NCBI GenBank assembly: GCA_030141605.1
Contig: JAQGDQ010000176.1
Coordinates: 1 to 64,000, forward strand
Origin: Tubiluchus corallicola
Taxonomy: Eukaryota; Priapulida; Priapulimorpha; Priapulimorphida; Tubiluchidae
Length of the DNA stretch: 64,000 bases
Reading direction: 5' to 3'
Every line of letters begins with the position of its first letter. The stretch's first letter is position 1. The notes under the pieces are model-generated. The model was not told where the DNA came from, did no database searches, and saw only the letters and a program-made list of their open reading frames with translations. This document shows, piece after piece, positions 10,204 to 28,189 of the stretch. A program made the position numbers and the translations under genes.

Positions 10204-12782
10204 GTCCGAATTCGGAAAATTGCACAAAGACTTTGCGTCTCTGTTATGAACTGAAAAACCATGTAATGTGATTGTATAAATTTGTAAATCCTGAAGCTAT
10301 GTGATTGGTGAGTTCATTGTCTTGAGATATAAGTATTTAATGCAAAGCCTTGTAACAGTTGGAAGTTGTGTCTAAGGTTATCGATAGGTCAAGGTCATAC
10401 CTAATATGCCACGTTCCATGACCATAACAGCTGATCCACACATTCAAAATATATCTTAAATTAGTGTAATAAAACTTATGAACACATTTGAAATTCTGCA
10501 TCGTAAGTTTTTTAAAAAGTTATCGAGAAAGAAATAAGTTTTTCTATTTTGGTCATATAATGGTAAACGAGATTTGCTAATTGCTATTAAATGTGCCTCC
10601 TTTTTAAGTACACACGTTTTATATTAATACATTTGTGTCTGTAATGTTTTTCTATTCCGGTCATATAATGGTAAACGAGATTTTCTAATTGCTATTAAAT
10701 GTGCCTCCTTTTTAAGTACACATTTTATATTAATACATTTGTGTCTGTAATGTACATTTTTATCTGTTGATTTGTTCTTAAGTTGTATTATGTTACATTG
10801 ATTATGGAGAATCTAAACATATTTAGTGTTTATTAAGTTCTTTTTAATATATGGTCTTTATTATGAGGATAAAATCCAATATAATAAATTAATAATAATA
10901 ATAATGATATTCTTGCAGTTTTTGAAAATCTGTATATGTATCTGTCCATTGTTAGGATATGGTGAGGCGCATAATGTATGAAAAGTGTAAAATGCGCTAG
11001 ATTTTAAAGAAACAACTTGGTATTGGCAAAGTGCAACAGGACGAAACTGACAGATCCTCATGCGGATACCTGCAACCTGTAACACTTTACCTTCTGCAAT
11101 CTTGATAAGTTTCAACCGAAGATATTATTAGCACTAGTCTAGCAGTCTTAAATGAATATTTTTTTGAAAACAGAGGAAGCTCAGTCATTTGCAACAGTGG
11201 CTGCTCGTGTAAAGATACTACGGAACTGCAGGCCCCAATTTTCACCCGATGTTATCGATAACCTTCATTATAACGAGTCTTTTTCTCTTTAATTATTTCT
11301 TTATATTATACATTATATAACTTTTAAGCTTAATGTCAGTAGCCATCCCCTAGTTCACGAAAAAATCCTTGTATGCAACTGTGTGCTTCACAGTTCCAGC
11401 GTCGTGGACTTTGGATGTTGTGTGAGATAAGAAGCTACAGGCTAGGTAGAGAAAGCATTGTCGCTCATGCAGTGCAGATCCTGTTGTGCAAGTGTAAGGT
11501 GTTTCTTACTAGTTTAAAAGAATGGCTAAAATGTTCTGGAACAGCACCCCAAATAATTTTAGCTACGAGCCGTCACTCATTTGCAATAGACAGAAGTTGA
11601 ATTGAATTTGTTCGGCAAAGGCAAGTTTTGAAGTTAGAGATGCACAGTTGCTGGTGCAGATAGTAACTGTCATCAATACAGAATATACGCAATCTGCTTT
11701 AATCTTTCATTTCCAGACATCAGAATCTAGAACATTGATAATTCAACTTCTCTTAGTGTACTTGTCCTTTATGCATGCTCTTGAATGAATCTGTTTGAAT
11801 GATAATCCAGTCCCCAAAATACAAAAAAATGTACAAGTGTGCACTAGAAATAGTGCTGCCGGCTAATCCACCTGACTGAGCAGGCCAAGTCCACCATTTA
11901 CTTCAACTTCAACATAAAAAGACTATGCAACAGTTTTGTTAATTAAACATCTAATTTATTTAACTTTCAATATTTTAAACAATCCATTTCTGTAGAAACT
12001 AAGGCACTGCTCACACTCGTCAAACCTAACCTGATTGCACCAACCTGATTTGCCTAAGCAATTTATGCTTAGGTACAATGATAGTTATAATTACTGTGAA
12101 CTCTATTCAACAACTACTTTTTCTTTTCAACTAAACACAGTTACAGTAAGTTAAAATTTATCAAATGAAAAATGTACAGAAAAATCTGCAGCTCAGACCG
12201 GGCTTTCCAGTTGTATATTAACAATAATAAGTGGAATGTTCTCTTTGCATACTAAACAACTTTTACTACCAAGTTTTCTACGTAACTCCTCAAATTCTAC
12301 GAAGCAAAATTAAAAAGCAATCACGCACAATGTAACAATACTGCTGACTAGTTGAGCCATTCTGTCACCTAACAGTAATCTAGAACTGGTTAAAAATATA
12401 CATGCAATTCACGACACAAGATAATTTTTGTAGCTAAGTTTTCTAAAGATGTGTTTACACTTGTCTCTGACAGTGTCTGTGCATTCACATGTCTGGAAAT
12501 AGACTAATAATTTGCACAAGCTACAAAAGGAATGTGGCAAGATCTGATCAATGAGTACATCAATCGGATACATGTTAGAAGCCTAATAATCCACATCACT
12601 TGTTTGCTAAAACTTTCAAAAAAATCTTAACATCGTACTTTGCTGTACAGCCATAAAAGCAGATAGCTGTTAACCAAACAGAATATTCAATAATAAAACA
12701 TGATAATTTTCTATATAATTAATGGCGGACCACTACTAAGCACTTCTAATACATTTCTAATGTAAAACAACAAGCAAAAAGC
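10204..12782. other. VAMP7 3' UTR and VAMP7-ADH5 convergent intergenic region
   Basis: Begins with the VAMP7 3' UTR (AATAAA at 10468) and ends with the ADH5 3' UTR on the other strand. Holds a 108-bp tandem duplication (10538-10751) and a short AAT microsatellite near 10890-10904. Short open frames here show no family resemblance and I treat them as chance. Confidence 0.6.
10538..10751. repeat. Tandem duplication of a 108-bp unit
   Basis: 10538-10645 and 10646-10751 are two adjacent copies (both contain GGTCATATAATGGTAAACGA and TGCCTCCTTTTTAAGTACAC). The second has a 2-bp deletion and only a few substitutions, so the duplication is recent. It lies just beyond the first VAMP7 polyadenylation signal. 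Confidence 0.92.
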
Positions 12783-19599
<6,817 letters not shown>

Positions 19600-19710
19600 A
19601 ATTACAAAAATTGTCTTCGAATTATGAAGTTTAAAAACCTATTCCACAAACATTCAATAAAAAAACTGCACATGCAATCCAACGCCTACCTAAGTACCAA
19701 CACACACACG

Positions 19711-19757
19711 GTGAGGTCTACTTTGCGTACTTCGCGTGGAGCGCACAGGATCATGGG
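19711..19757 (-). promoter_or_regulatory. ADH5 promoter block with Staf/ZNF143-like site
   Basis: A GC-richer island 112-158 bp upstream of the ADH5 ATG. In the ADH5 direction it reads TACCCATGATCCTGTGCGCT, then CGCGAAGTACGCAAAGTAGA, then CCTCACC. The first part resembles the Staf/ZNF143 consensus (CCCATNATGC...GCG) with about three mismatches. About 85% of the block recurs at 25282-25329. Assignment to a transcription factor is inference. Confidence 0.5.
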
Positions 19758-19759
19758 TA

Positions 19760-21702
19760 AAATGATGTTATTCGATGTGTAAACAAACCCGCGTGGCAAA
19801 TTACATTATCGTTAGTTTCAACAACAATTTTAATGGTGTAGAGTGCTGCTACTAATAAAAATTGTAGCTGTAAACTAGTTGACAAACTTTGTGACAAGTA
19901 GAAACTGAGTTTTACAAATCTCATTAGTGATGCATTCGTTAATTTAGTTTTGTATAACTAAAACTATAGATGCCTTCAAGTTACCAGAAGTTTCTAGTGA
20001 CTAAAAGCTAAATATGGTACTGTCCATCTTTCTGGTGAAAGTGCAAAGTATTTTTTATATATATGGAAGCTGAATAAGGAAACTTGTAAAAGATTCACAT
20101 TTTTATTATTTAATTCATATTATTTTTTTAATTTGCTATATTGGGTTCATTTTTATTAGCTTTGTTTATTGTAAATATATACAGATTAGTACTAACTATA
20201 GTAGTAACTTTTTCAGGAATAAAAGTAATATACTAAGTGGTCCACTCACATAGCTTGGGTGGCATCAGTCATTTAATTTTATGGAAGGAAGAACAGCATG
20301 AAATAGTGGACATGTTGCCAACAGGAATATCCATTGACAAAATTGGACAACCTTGAAGCTGATGTGTGTTGAGAGAGGAAATTTACTTTTTACTGTACAT
20401 AAAACATAAGTAGACATTGACAAGCTGCAAGCATCGACTTAGCATTATTGTAATTCAAGAGCTGTGTTACTGTTGTGGCAAACTGATATGGTTGCAATTT
20501 TAACATGTGTAATATGAAGTCTGCTTTAGCTGTTCGTATTGTAAATGCTTGTCCAATTATATGCGTAAATCAAACACTGTGACATACAATAGCAGTATTA
20601 ACTAAAATCTTCATAAGGATTTGAAATTTGGCTCCCCTGATTTACATGTCAACATGTGTGCAAAAGCTAGTTTAAAATGTTTGTGTTTCCAAGCATATAT
20701 CAATATATATAAATTAAGCAACAGTCAATTCGACGTTTGCAACTTTTTGTATTTCAGAATAGCAGTGACAACAAGCATATTGAGAACAACACACAACTAA
20801 AAACTAACAACTCACAAACTGCAATAGCCTAAGTAACTCACTAATGATTCCACATGCATAGCAAACATGCATTAGCATTCCGGCTACATAAGTATTGGCA
20901 GCAGTTATTATAAAATGTGTGCGATCCATTATAAAATATTCTAGAGGCTACCAGCAATAACACAGATAAACAAGATAGCAAGTGTAGTATTCCTTTGTGT
21001 GCTGCTTTGTAAATACACCAATAACTGCTGGTTTTACTAGTCTACTAGAACATGTATACAAGAAACTGCATTACAGATAGCTGAAAAATATCTGAGAAAT
21101 GAAATAATCATGGGCATTTATCTTTTGTGGAAAAGAATAGTGAACTTGCAAAAACTTATGTTAACTCTCTCTGCTATTTTCTTATGTGAGGAAAAACTTT
21201 TCATTAGTAAGGGTCAGTATAACAGTAAAAATTTCACAACTGCATTGTGTGCACGTCATTTAAAATCGAAGGCCACAAAATTATTTGTGAATAAGAGCTG
21301 CCAAAAACTGCTCTTAATAAACTAAGACAACAGAAATAGTGGCACACTTTTGCAAACAGCAAAAACAAATGCTTCTTTATTCAAGACTTTTGGCAGCTCT
21401 AATGTTATCAGTCAACTAAATAAATGTGATTAAAGTATCATTACGTGTTAATTGACTTGCAGTAAGTAAGTTAGAAGCAAGTTAAATTGCAGAAGTTTGT
21501 GAAAGTTAATAAGCGATACATTAATGATACACAGATTATGATGTTAATAAATTATAATCATCTGTAATACATCAACCTAAAAATGTCTACAATGAAAATG
21601 TATGGTACTACACTGAAGCACACAACACACACTAAACTGTGCAAATAAAAAATCAAATACGAAATTGTATAAGCACCTGTGAGTCACATTCATCAGGAAC
21701 TA
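19760..21702. other. Intergenic, no gene seen
   Basis: AT-rich sequence between the ADH5 promoter and the 3' end of the next minus-strand gene. No exon, RNA gene or recognisable transposon end was found. A 71-codon open frame at 21110 shows no family features and is probably chance. Confidence 0.5.
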
Positions 21703-24550
21703 CTAGTTTTTGTAATGAGGCCTTCTCAGTTTAGGCAAATGAGTCTGGGAATGGCACCTGAACATCTGCAATCTTACAGTTTTCCTGCACATGGAGAGTG
21801 GTGGCTTGTAGAATTTTTTTAGGGAGTCCGCTCTCTCTCCAACTCGTCCCTTGGACTTGAGCATTGGCAGTGGAACAGGTAAGCTCTGGTCAAGCCTTGC
21901 TTTCTTTCTTGCAGGACAAGCACTTTCAGACTCTAAGATCAAACCATTGTCTTTCTTCACCAGTTTTGTGGCTTCCTCAAGACATTCGTCTACTAAAGTT
22001 GTGCAATTTCTAAACTGATCTGGGTCAGCATCCTTGCTGAATTTGTAAGTCAGGTCAATTACCTGTTTCAAAGTGGACCTTGCTGATATCAGATGGTTTT
22101 TGAATTGGCCATGCCTCAATGGTAATTCACCAATTGAAAAGTTTGCCGCCCCATCAGGTTCATCTTCTATTTCGCTACTATCAGACACCTCATGGTACTC
22201 TCTCTTGAATGAAACATGGTCATCTGGAACTCCATGAGTGCTCTGTTCATCTTGAGGTTGAAATTTGACAGTGCCGTCTATGAGCTCCCAATCCAAGTTC
22301 AGAACAGGGTGTTCCCTATAGAGGCTGCTAATGTCCTCCCAACCGAAACCTACATTTGCCTTGATGACAGCGAAAAAATGCAAAATCCACCATTTCTGAA
22401 TAATGCAAAAAAGAAAGATAATATTCATAACTATTCTGACCAACATGCAAATTATTTAGCTTAGGCAAAGTAAAATATTACTACAACACATTTCATTCAC
22501 CCTAAACTCTGGAAACTTCACAATTTTTTTTATCTGGATTGTTGCAGGACAACCCATCTTTTTTGTAGGCTGCTGCAGAAATCTGCTTTTTACAAATGCA
22601 TGATCATTTCTCTGAAAATAAACTCAAATTTAGTACATAGAAATGTGATTTAATATGTGCATATTGGGTGTATATGTATTCTAAACTAGTATATATCACA
22701 GCAATGCTAACAGGCTTTTGCTTACCAGCGTCTGATTCTGTTTTAATTATTAGTTTCTGCAGTATCTTCGTGTTTGAACCAGATACATCAAATGTCAATC
22801 ACTTGACATAAGTACTTATTATGCCACTTTTTTATACTAGAAAGCTACTTTAGTGATGCAGAGACACTCACACATATATAAAAGGGTATACTAAAAATGC
22901 ATTGTGACTATTTATTAATCACTAGAAACTTGGGTTGCCAACTATCTCACACACAAGTAAGATATGCTTTGTAATGGAAAAATACAAAAGTTCAGTCAGC
23001 TAGGGCTATTAAATAAACCTAGCTACTCAGGCCTTGACTTTTCATTCCTGATTTGTTGGTTCACTCCAAACAAAGTTTGTGAAAGATGTTCCATACCTGA
23101 AAAAGCCAGAATCATTCTACACGTATCTAAAATAAATTTCTTTAATCGTTACAAATTTTTGATGAATATTTTGCTTATTAATGCCTGTAGGTTGTTACCA
23201 ATTTATTTCCTAAAAAAGTAATTAACGTTTTTATCTAGTTTGTTCGCTGGCCACAGAACTTTATATTAGACTGGTAAATTAAAAATCTGGCCTTACCAAT
23301 TCTTGTCTTCTTTCCACCTTTGTAACATGCAATGGGAAAAGCAAACTGAAATGGCAATATAACAAGCAAATGAAACAAAATTATTAATATAAAGCATAGC
23401 AATAAATGGCAAAATTAAAGCTTAAAATCAAAAGCATGGTGCATTGCAAATTAAGTAGATATTTTAAGCATAAGAACCAAAAAAACTTGCAAAACTGAAA
23501 GCACAAATTGATAAAAATTATAACTATAAAAACGTAAAAATTATAAAAATCCATTCTGCAAAATCCTGAGCCATTCCATGTGCAATAAATTCCTTTATTC
23601 ATTACTAATTTTCTTTTGGAATTTGTCCCACTAATATCTGTTGGTGGTTCCCTCATGGCTTAAAATAGTATTAACACTTTTATTAAAAGGCTAAGAATTG
23701 CTTAAATTAAACGGATATGTAGTTTAATTGTATGTTCCCACTTATGATGAGATCTCATTTAGTTTAAGGCACATTTAGGAATAGGAAAGAAAAATGTGGG
23801 CCTCACCATACGCCGATCCTTATCTTCTTTCCATTTCTTCTTCACTGACAGTCCTCTGTCTCTGCCATGATGGCAAGAGTGTCTTCTTGCCCAAGAAGAC
23901 AAAAGGAATGCCCCATCAAATTCAATTGGCAAACCATTTGCTTTCCGAGACGAAAGTTGCCAATGAATTTTCATACCATTTGATACATCTGAAATGTAAA
24001 TCAGACTCCAACGTACGGTATTTTAGTTCACAAAACTTTCAACACCGGTTTAGCACTTATTTTTCATATCATATGCAGCTTCATATCATGTCATAGTAGT
24101 TTTTCCTATCATATGCAGTGTTTATGAATATAGGCCCGTGAATGACTATAAATATAGTACTATTAATTATAACAGAATTCAGACAACAAAACTCAAAAGA
24201 CTCTGCATAATTCGATTCTCTGTAATTCAGAATATCTTTCATCTCAGACAGATTCAATAGCACGGACTTCTTTCTTTATATCTTAATGCTTAAAGCGATT
24301 TAGGCCAACACTGCCTTTCTTTTCAAAACATTTTACTAATTATTATTATATTAACAATAACATATATTTGCAAACGCCTGCCATGTGCCACAACTCACTT
24401 GGCTATGACACTATAGACACTTACCGACGTCATCGCTTCCGCTGCGACTCAACTACATAATGAGTTGTAGTATCCAATTCATGTTGTTTGATCACTCGAA
24501 CGCAATCATTCACATCGGATACTACAACAGTCTTGTATGCAGCAGCCATT
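21703..24550 (-). CDS. Uncharacterised multi-exon gene, possibly CaRF-like DNA-binding; exon 1 disrupted
   Basis: Proposed minus-strand exons: 24426-24550, 23807-23988, 23297-23345, 23065-23096, 22501-22611 and 21703-22359 (stop at 21703). Exons 2-6 join in one frame: MKIHWQLSSRKANGL with a Trp/Cys/His-containing segment (SSWARRHSCHHGRDRG), FAFPIACYKGGKKTRIG, a short linker, a segment with KKMGCPATIQIKKIVKFPEF, and a 218-residue last exon. The last exon is acidic in the middle (SDSSEIEDEPDG) and basic at the end (PARKKARL, KSKGRVGER). The CPATI-x-I-x-x-I-x-KFP pattern reminds me of calcium-responsive transcription factor (CaRF)-type proteins, but I cannot confirm this. Exon 1 (MAAAYKTVVVSDVNDC...) meets a TGA just before its GTAAGT donor and ends in the wrong phase for exon 2, so either a frameshift has occurred or translation starts in exon 2. 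The exon 4 donor (GGA|GTGAAC) is weak. Confidence 0.5.
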
Positions 24551-24572
24551 TTCTGTTCTTGGTTGAATTTTG

Positions 24573-25231
24573 ATTGGATACTGAGCTTCATGCAAGAATT
24601 AATGCTGCAGCCAGCTCTTTCGGCCGTATGAGGAAACGTGTCTTCGATAACCATGACCTTACCATCGCCACTAAACTGCAGGTGTACATGCATTGCATCA
24701 TTCCGCAGCTTTCCTATGGTCAGGAAACGTGGACGCTCTATCAAGATCAGGTCAGGTCTCTTCGTGCGGTTCAGCAGAGACATCTGCGTCACATCCTTCG
24801 TATTCGCTGGGACGACTATGTGCCAAACGAAGACGTGCTGGCTCGTGCCAAGATGGAAGATATCGAGGTTACGCTTACTAAGGCTCAACTTCGGTGGTTT
24901 GGGCATGTGGTCAGAATGAACGATAAGAGACCGACAAAGGCTCTTCTTCATGGAGAACTAACCAGTGGCTCTCGCAGTGTTGGTCGTCCTCTCCTTCGCT
25001 TCAAGGACAAGGTGAAGTTCTTTCTGAGGAAAGGTGGAATGTTGGACAAGCTGCCTTTCGCAGTTCACGACCGTCCTGCATGGAGATCCCTAGTCAACAA
25101 CTGTGCCGAAAAACTCGATGAAGAAAGACGGATGCTTGGATATGCAAGAAGGTTCAAGTCGTGGATAAGAGATGGTTTCATGGACATCTGATTTGCACTG
25201 ATTTAGCCGTATCGGCTTCGACGTTGTACAT
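24573..25231 (+). mobile_element. Young 5'-truncated LINE, ORF2 C-terminus intact
   Basis: An uninterrupted frame to the stop at 25189-25191 encodes about 205 residues of the reverse-transcriptase tail typical of RTE/craniofacial-development-protein-2-like LINEs: ARINAAASSFGRMRKRVF, PQLSYGQETWTLY, RAVQQRHLRHILRIRW, LRWFGHVVRMNDKRPTKALL and SVGRPLLRFKD. Flanking 10-mers TTGAATTTTG (24563-24572) and TTGAATTTCG (25232-25241) match at 9 of 10 bases and fit a target-site duplication. No stop or frameshift disrupts the ORF, so the insertion is recent. It sits between the neighbouring minus-strand gene's first ATG and the shared promoter block. Confidence 0.85.
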
Positions 25232-25241
25232 TTGAATTTCG

Positions 25242-25345
25242 CGCGTACCCATAGTCCTGTGCGCAAAATCCGAATCATGCCCACAATTCTGTGCGCTCAA
25301 GGCGAAGTACGCAAAGTGGACCTCACCCACACACACGTGCCGGAA
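25242..25345. promoter_or_regulatory. Divergent promoter block with two Staf/ZNF143-like sites
   Basis: A GC-richer island between the minus-strand gene (ATG 24550, now separated by the LINE) and EMC8 (ATG 25801). It contains TACCCATAGTCCTGTGCGC (about 25246-25264) and TGCCCACAATTCTGTGCGC (about 25279-25297), then GGCGAAGTACGCAAAGTGGA and CCTCACC, matching the ADH5 promoter block in order and orientation. CACGTG follows at about 25334-25339. Function is inferred from position and repetition. Confidence 0.5.
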
Positions 25346-25800
25346 ATGCTCGCCGCCTATATCACTTTTTTAACCTTGCGCCTCAACATAATTCTTTAAA
25401 AGCAAGAAATTCGTTAGTAAAACATTATCGAACCAAGTAATTAATATTTCACATATATGTGTTGATATGTTGTAATTTAGTTTTAAAATTACGCAAGATA
25501 ATTAATTTCTGGCATTTTTATAGCAATTACATAATATAGTCCGCGAGCAAAATGTCAATGCGCGTTTGGCGGAAATGAAGATTTAGTTTTGAGTTGTCAC
25601 ATTTACATTTTTAATGTTTTGTTGGCCTTGAGCAAAATATTGGTGGATACTATATCCTCTGACTTGTGCGAGACACGTTCATTGATTACAGTATAACATA
25701 CGACAAAACCTGCTTCTTCGTTAAGTGTTCAAATTATCGCTTAATGACGTTCTTTCAGTAGAAGAGTGTGATTTTGTATCAGCTCCATTTGGTTAGCGCT

Positions 25801-26406
25801 ATGGCAGAACGAGTTATTCTGGATTTACAAGCTTACTGTAAAATTTTGTTACACGTATTTAAATATCCACACTTAGCAGTAAACGGCTTGTTGCTTACGC
25901 GGAAATCGAAAAACAAAGAAAGCAAATCTATTCACGTAGTAGACGCCGTACCGCTGTTTCACATAACCTTAGGATTGGCCCCAATGATGGAAGTGGCGCT
26001 ATTTCAAGTCGACTCGTACTGTAAAAGCAATGATCTTGTAATAGCTGGTTATTACCAAGCCAATGAGAGTTTCAAACACAACAGTCCAGATTTGATAGCA
26101 TGTCGGATAACAGAGAAGATTGCCGAAAATTTTGGTGAGGCATTCCTTCTGATGGTGGAAAACGATAAACTTTCAAATGAAACTGACAATGCAGCTTTTA
26201 CAGTGTATTCAGTACTAGATGGAAAAGCAAAAAGAAGAGAATTTGATAAGATACAAGTAGAGGGCGGAAAAGGACATGCTGTGGCATCGGCCTTGTTATC
26301 AGCCAAAGATCATTGGAACTTAGTTGATTTTGATAATCACCTCGATGACATTTCTTTAGATTGGACAAATCCTGATGTCGCTGAGCGACTCAAAACTGTT
26401 ATATAA
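25801..26406 (+). CDS. EMC8: ER membrane protein complex subunit 8/9
   Basis: Subunit of the ER membrane protein complex, the insertase for tail-anchored and some multipass proteins; EMC8/9 sit on its cytosolic side. A single-exon ORF of 201 aa starts at MAERVILDLQAY (an upstream in-frame extension to 25768 is ignored because the family starts here). Family landmarks: AYCKILLHVFKYPHLAVNGLL, the VDAVPLFH segment, LAPMMEVALFQVDSYC, IAGYYQANE and the C-terminal DWTNPDVAERL. This is the MPN-fold family without a JAMM metal site. Human EMC8 is about 210 aa, so length is normal. EMC8 and EMC9 are vertebrate duplicates; a single invertebrate gene corresponds to both. An intronless copy could be original or a retrocopy, but no poly(A) or target duplication is evident and the frame is intact. 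Confidence 0.95.
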   Translation: MAERVILDLQAYCKILLHVFKYPHLAVNGLLLTRKSKNKESKSIHVVDAVPLFHITLGLAPMMEVALFQVDSYCKSNDLVIAGYYQANESFKHNSPDLIACRITEKIAENFGEAFLLMVENDKLSNETDNAAFTVYSVLDGKAKRREFDKIQVEGGKGHAVASALLSAKDHWNLVDFDNHLDDISLDWTNPDVAERLKTVI

Positions 26407-28189
26407 GAAACTTGTATAATGAAATTTGTACATATATGTATAAAAATTATAATTCCCATTTGTATATTGATAAATTTTGGTGATACATTTATATGCAAAC
26501 AATTATAATTTTCTGAAAGACATAGTTCAAAAAATTAAACGTGTAAATGTTTGATTTTATTTGACTTTGGTGTATGCTTGCTTTATAATTGCTTAATTTG
26601 TCAAAAAACACCATTTTTACAGTAAAAAAACGACGGTATAGTTTGTCTGTAGGCTCTTGTTACTGGCAGTAGGCTTGAACCCACAACCTCTTGCAGAAAA
26701 AGCGGGTATTACTGATGTTTCTCTGCAGGCAATCGAATAATAAACTTGCATTAACAGCTATTTTAATTTCAAGGATTGACACAAAAAGAATCAGCATCTA
26801 GGTACATATTTACAGACTAACGTGTCAATATTGATTCCATTTTCTGCCATTTTAATATATTTAACCTGAATAGGAATTTAATGTGTTTGTGGGCTGAGAA
26901 ACAGAAATAATTTATGAAATTAGTTATGTAGGCTGTTGGTAAACATCTGCATTTTAATTTGCTCAGTGTAGTCTATGCCAGTTGGTTAAATAATGCAAAC
27001 TGCAATTTCTTAATCTGCTTTGAGTAATTAGCTTGTAGACGCCGGTATGTACTTAATAGTTAAATAGCTAAGAAGTAGAATTCTTTATTTTCTTAGTACT
27101 GTTGTTCTTTCTACTGAGTGTTAAACTTTATGGTCAGCCAGTTAATTTTTGATGTTTGCAATTACTAATTATATTTACTTGTCAATGACATACATGTTAA
27201 TATTAATAAAAGTTTTACCATATTCTGACTGTTTGAACAGTCCAATTTTGTTAAGGCTGATATCTGTTAATTAATTGGACTTTGATGATAATCCCTGATC
27301 GCTAGGCATTGTTGCAGAGATTTCACTGCAAAAGAACTTTTTAACTGCACCCCCAACATCTTTGGCATATCAATGAATAGGTAAACTTTTTTTAATTTGC
27401 AGTACTTGGCTGAAAGCTGAGATCCAGTGTAGCATTATTTTTACTGTCAAGAAGTAGCATCTTGTTAGTTTTCCAACATTGACTTGTGTATTTTCCTTCG
27501 TTTCCAAATTCTAAATGTTAAGTAGGTCACTGATAGGTGATGTGTTGACCCAAAGTCACAACATGACAGTACATAAGCACAATCTCCACACTTCCTAGAA
27601 TTCTACCCTGTCTGCTGCTAGTCTTATTAGAAAAATTATGATCAGAAAGTTTGATTGAGTTTGAAAAACACAGATAATAATTCTTTATTAATTAATGTTA
27701 AAAACGAGTCATGCAACAATTATACAAAATGAAAACCTTTTTTATTTAAAACTTACATAGCCATACAAACAAGAGCATCTGAATTTCCACGTATTTATCT
27801 CCGAGTGTTTATATTCATAAATCATATCTGAATAGTTTTCTAATACTAAGCTTTAACACTTTTACTATTGTTTAGTACAAATAAGTTAGGAGGATACGAT
27901 ATTAATCATTACTAGAGAATCGGCCATCTTGATAATTACGAAAACTTCTTACAATGTACAGTGTCTGATAAATCCATCTAACAAAGGTGATGCATTAAAT
28001 CAAACTTACACTTCTATTAAAAAGACAAGTAGCAATAAACACTGTGCTAATTTAATGCAAAGATTTGCAGAATCAAAACACCGTCACAGATAAAAGTGTC
28101 TAAAACAAGCATGAAAATATCCATAGAACAAGGAATATTTACAATGGAACAATAATATGAATACAGGACAAGATTTGTACAGTTTGTAA
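26407..28189. other. Convergent intergenic region, EMC8-RBM8A
   Basis: Holds the 3' UTRs of two convergent genes and one SINE-like fragment (26660-26745). A minus-strand AATAAA for RBM8A lies near 27742-27747. No other exon or RNA gene was seen. Confidence 0.5.
26660..26745 (-). repeat. tRNA-derived SINE-like fragment
   Basis: The minus strand contains GAGGTTGTGGGTTCAAGCCT, a good RNA polymerase III B box in a T-arm-like context. The A-box side is degenerate. Similar in style to the SINE heads at 8381, 39301, 62680 and 62938. Confidence 0.4.

Noticed and set aside
22616-22798. Possible extra exon (SNTKILQKLIIKTESDAG) of the CaRF-like gene
   Set aside because: Its donor phase would put the next exon out of frame and its acceptor is poor; skipping it gives a continuous frame.
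24430-24951. 173-codon minus-strand frame covering exon 1 and the LINE
   Set aside because: Its upstream two-thirds is antisense to the intact LINE ORF; only the part from 24550 down is a candidate exon.
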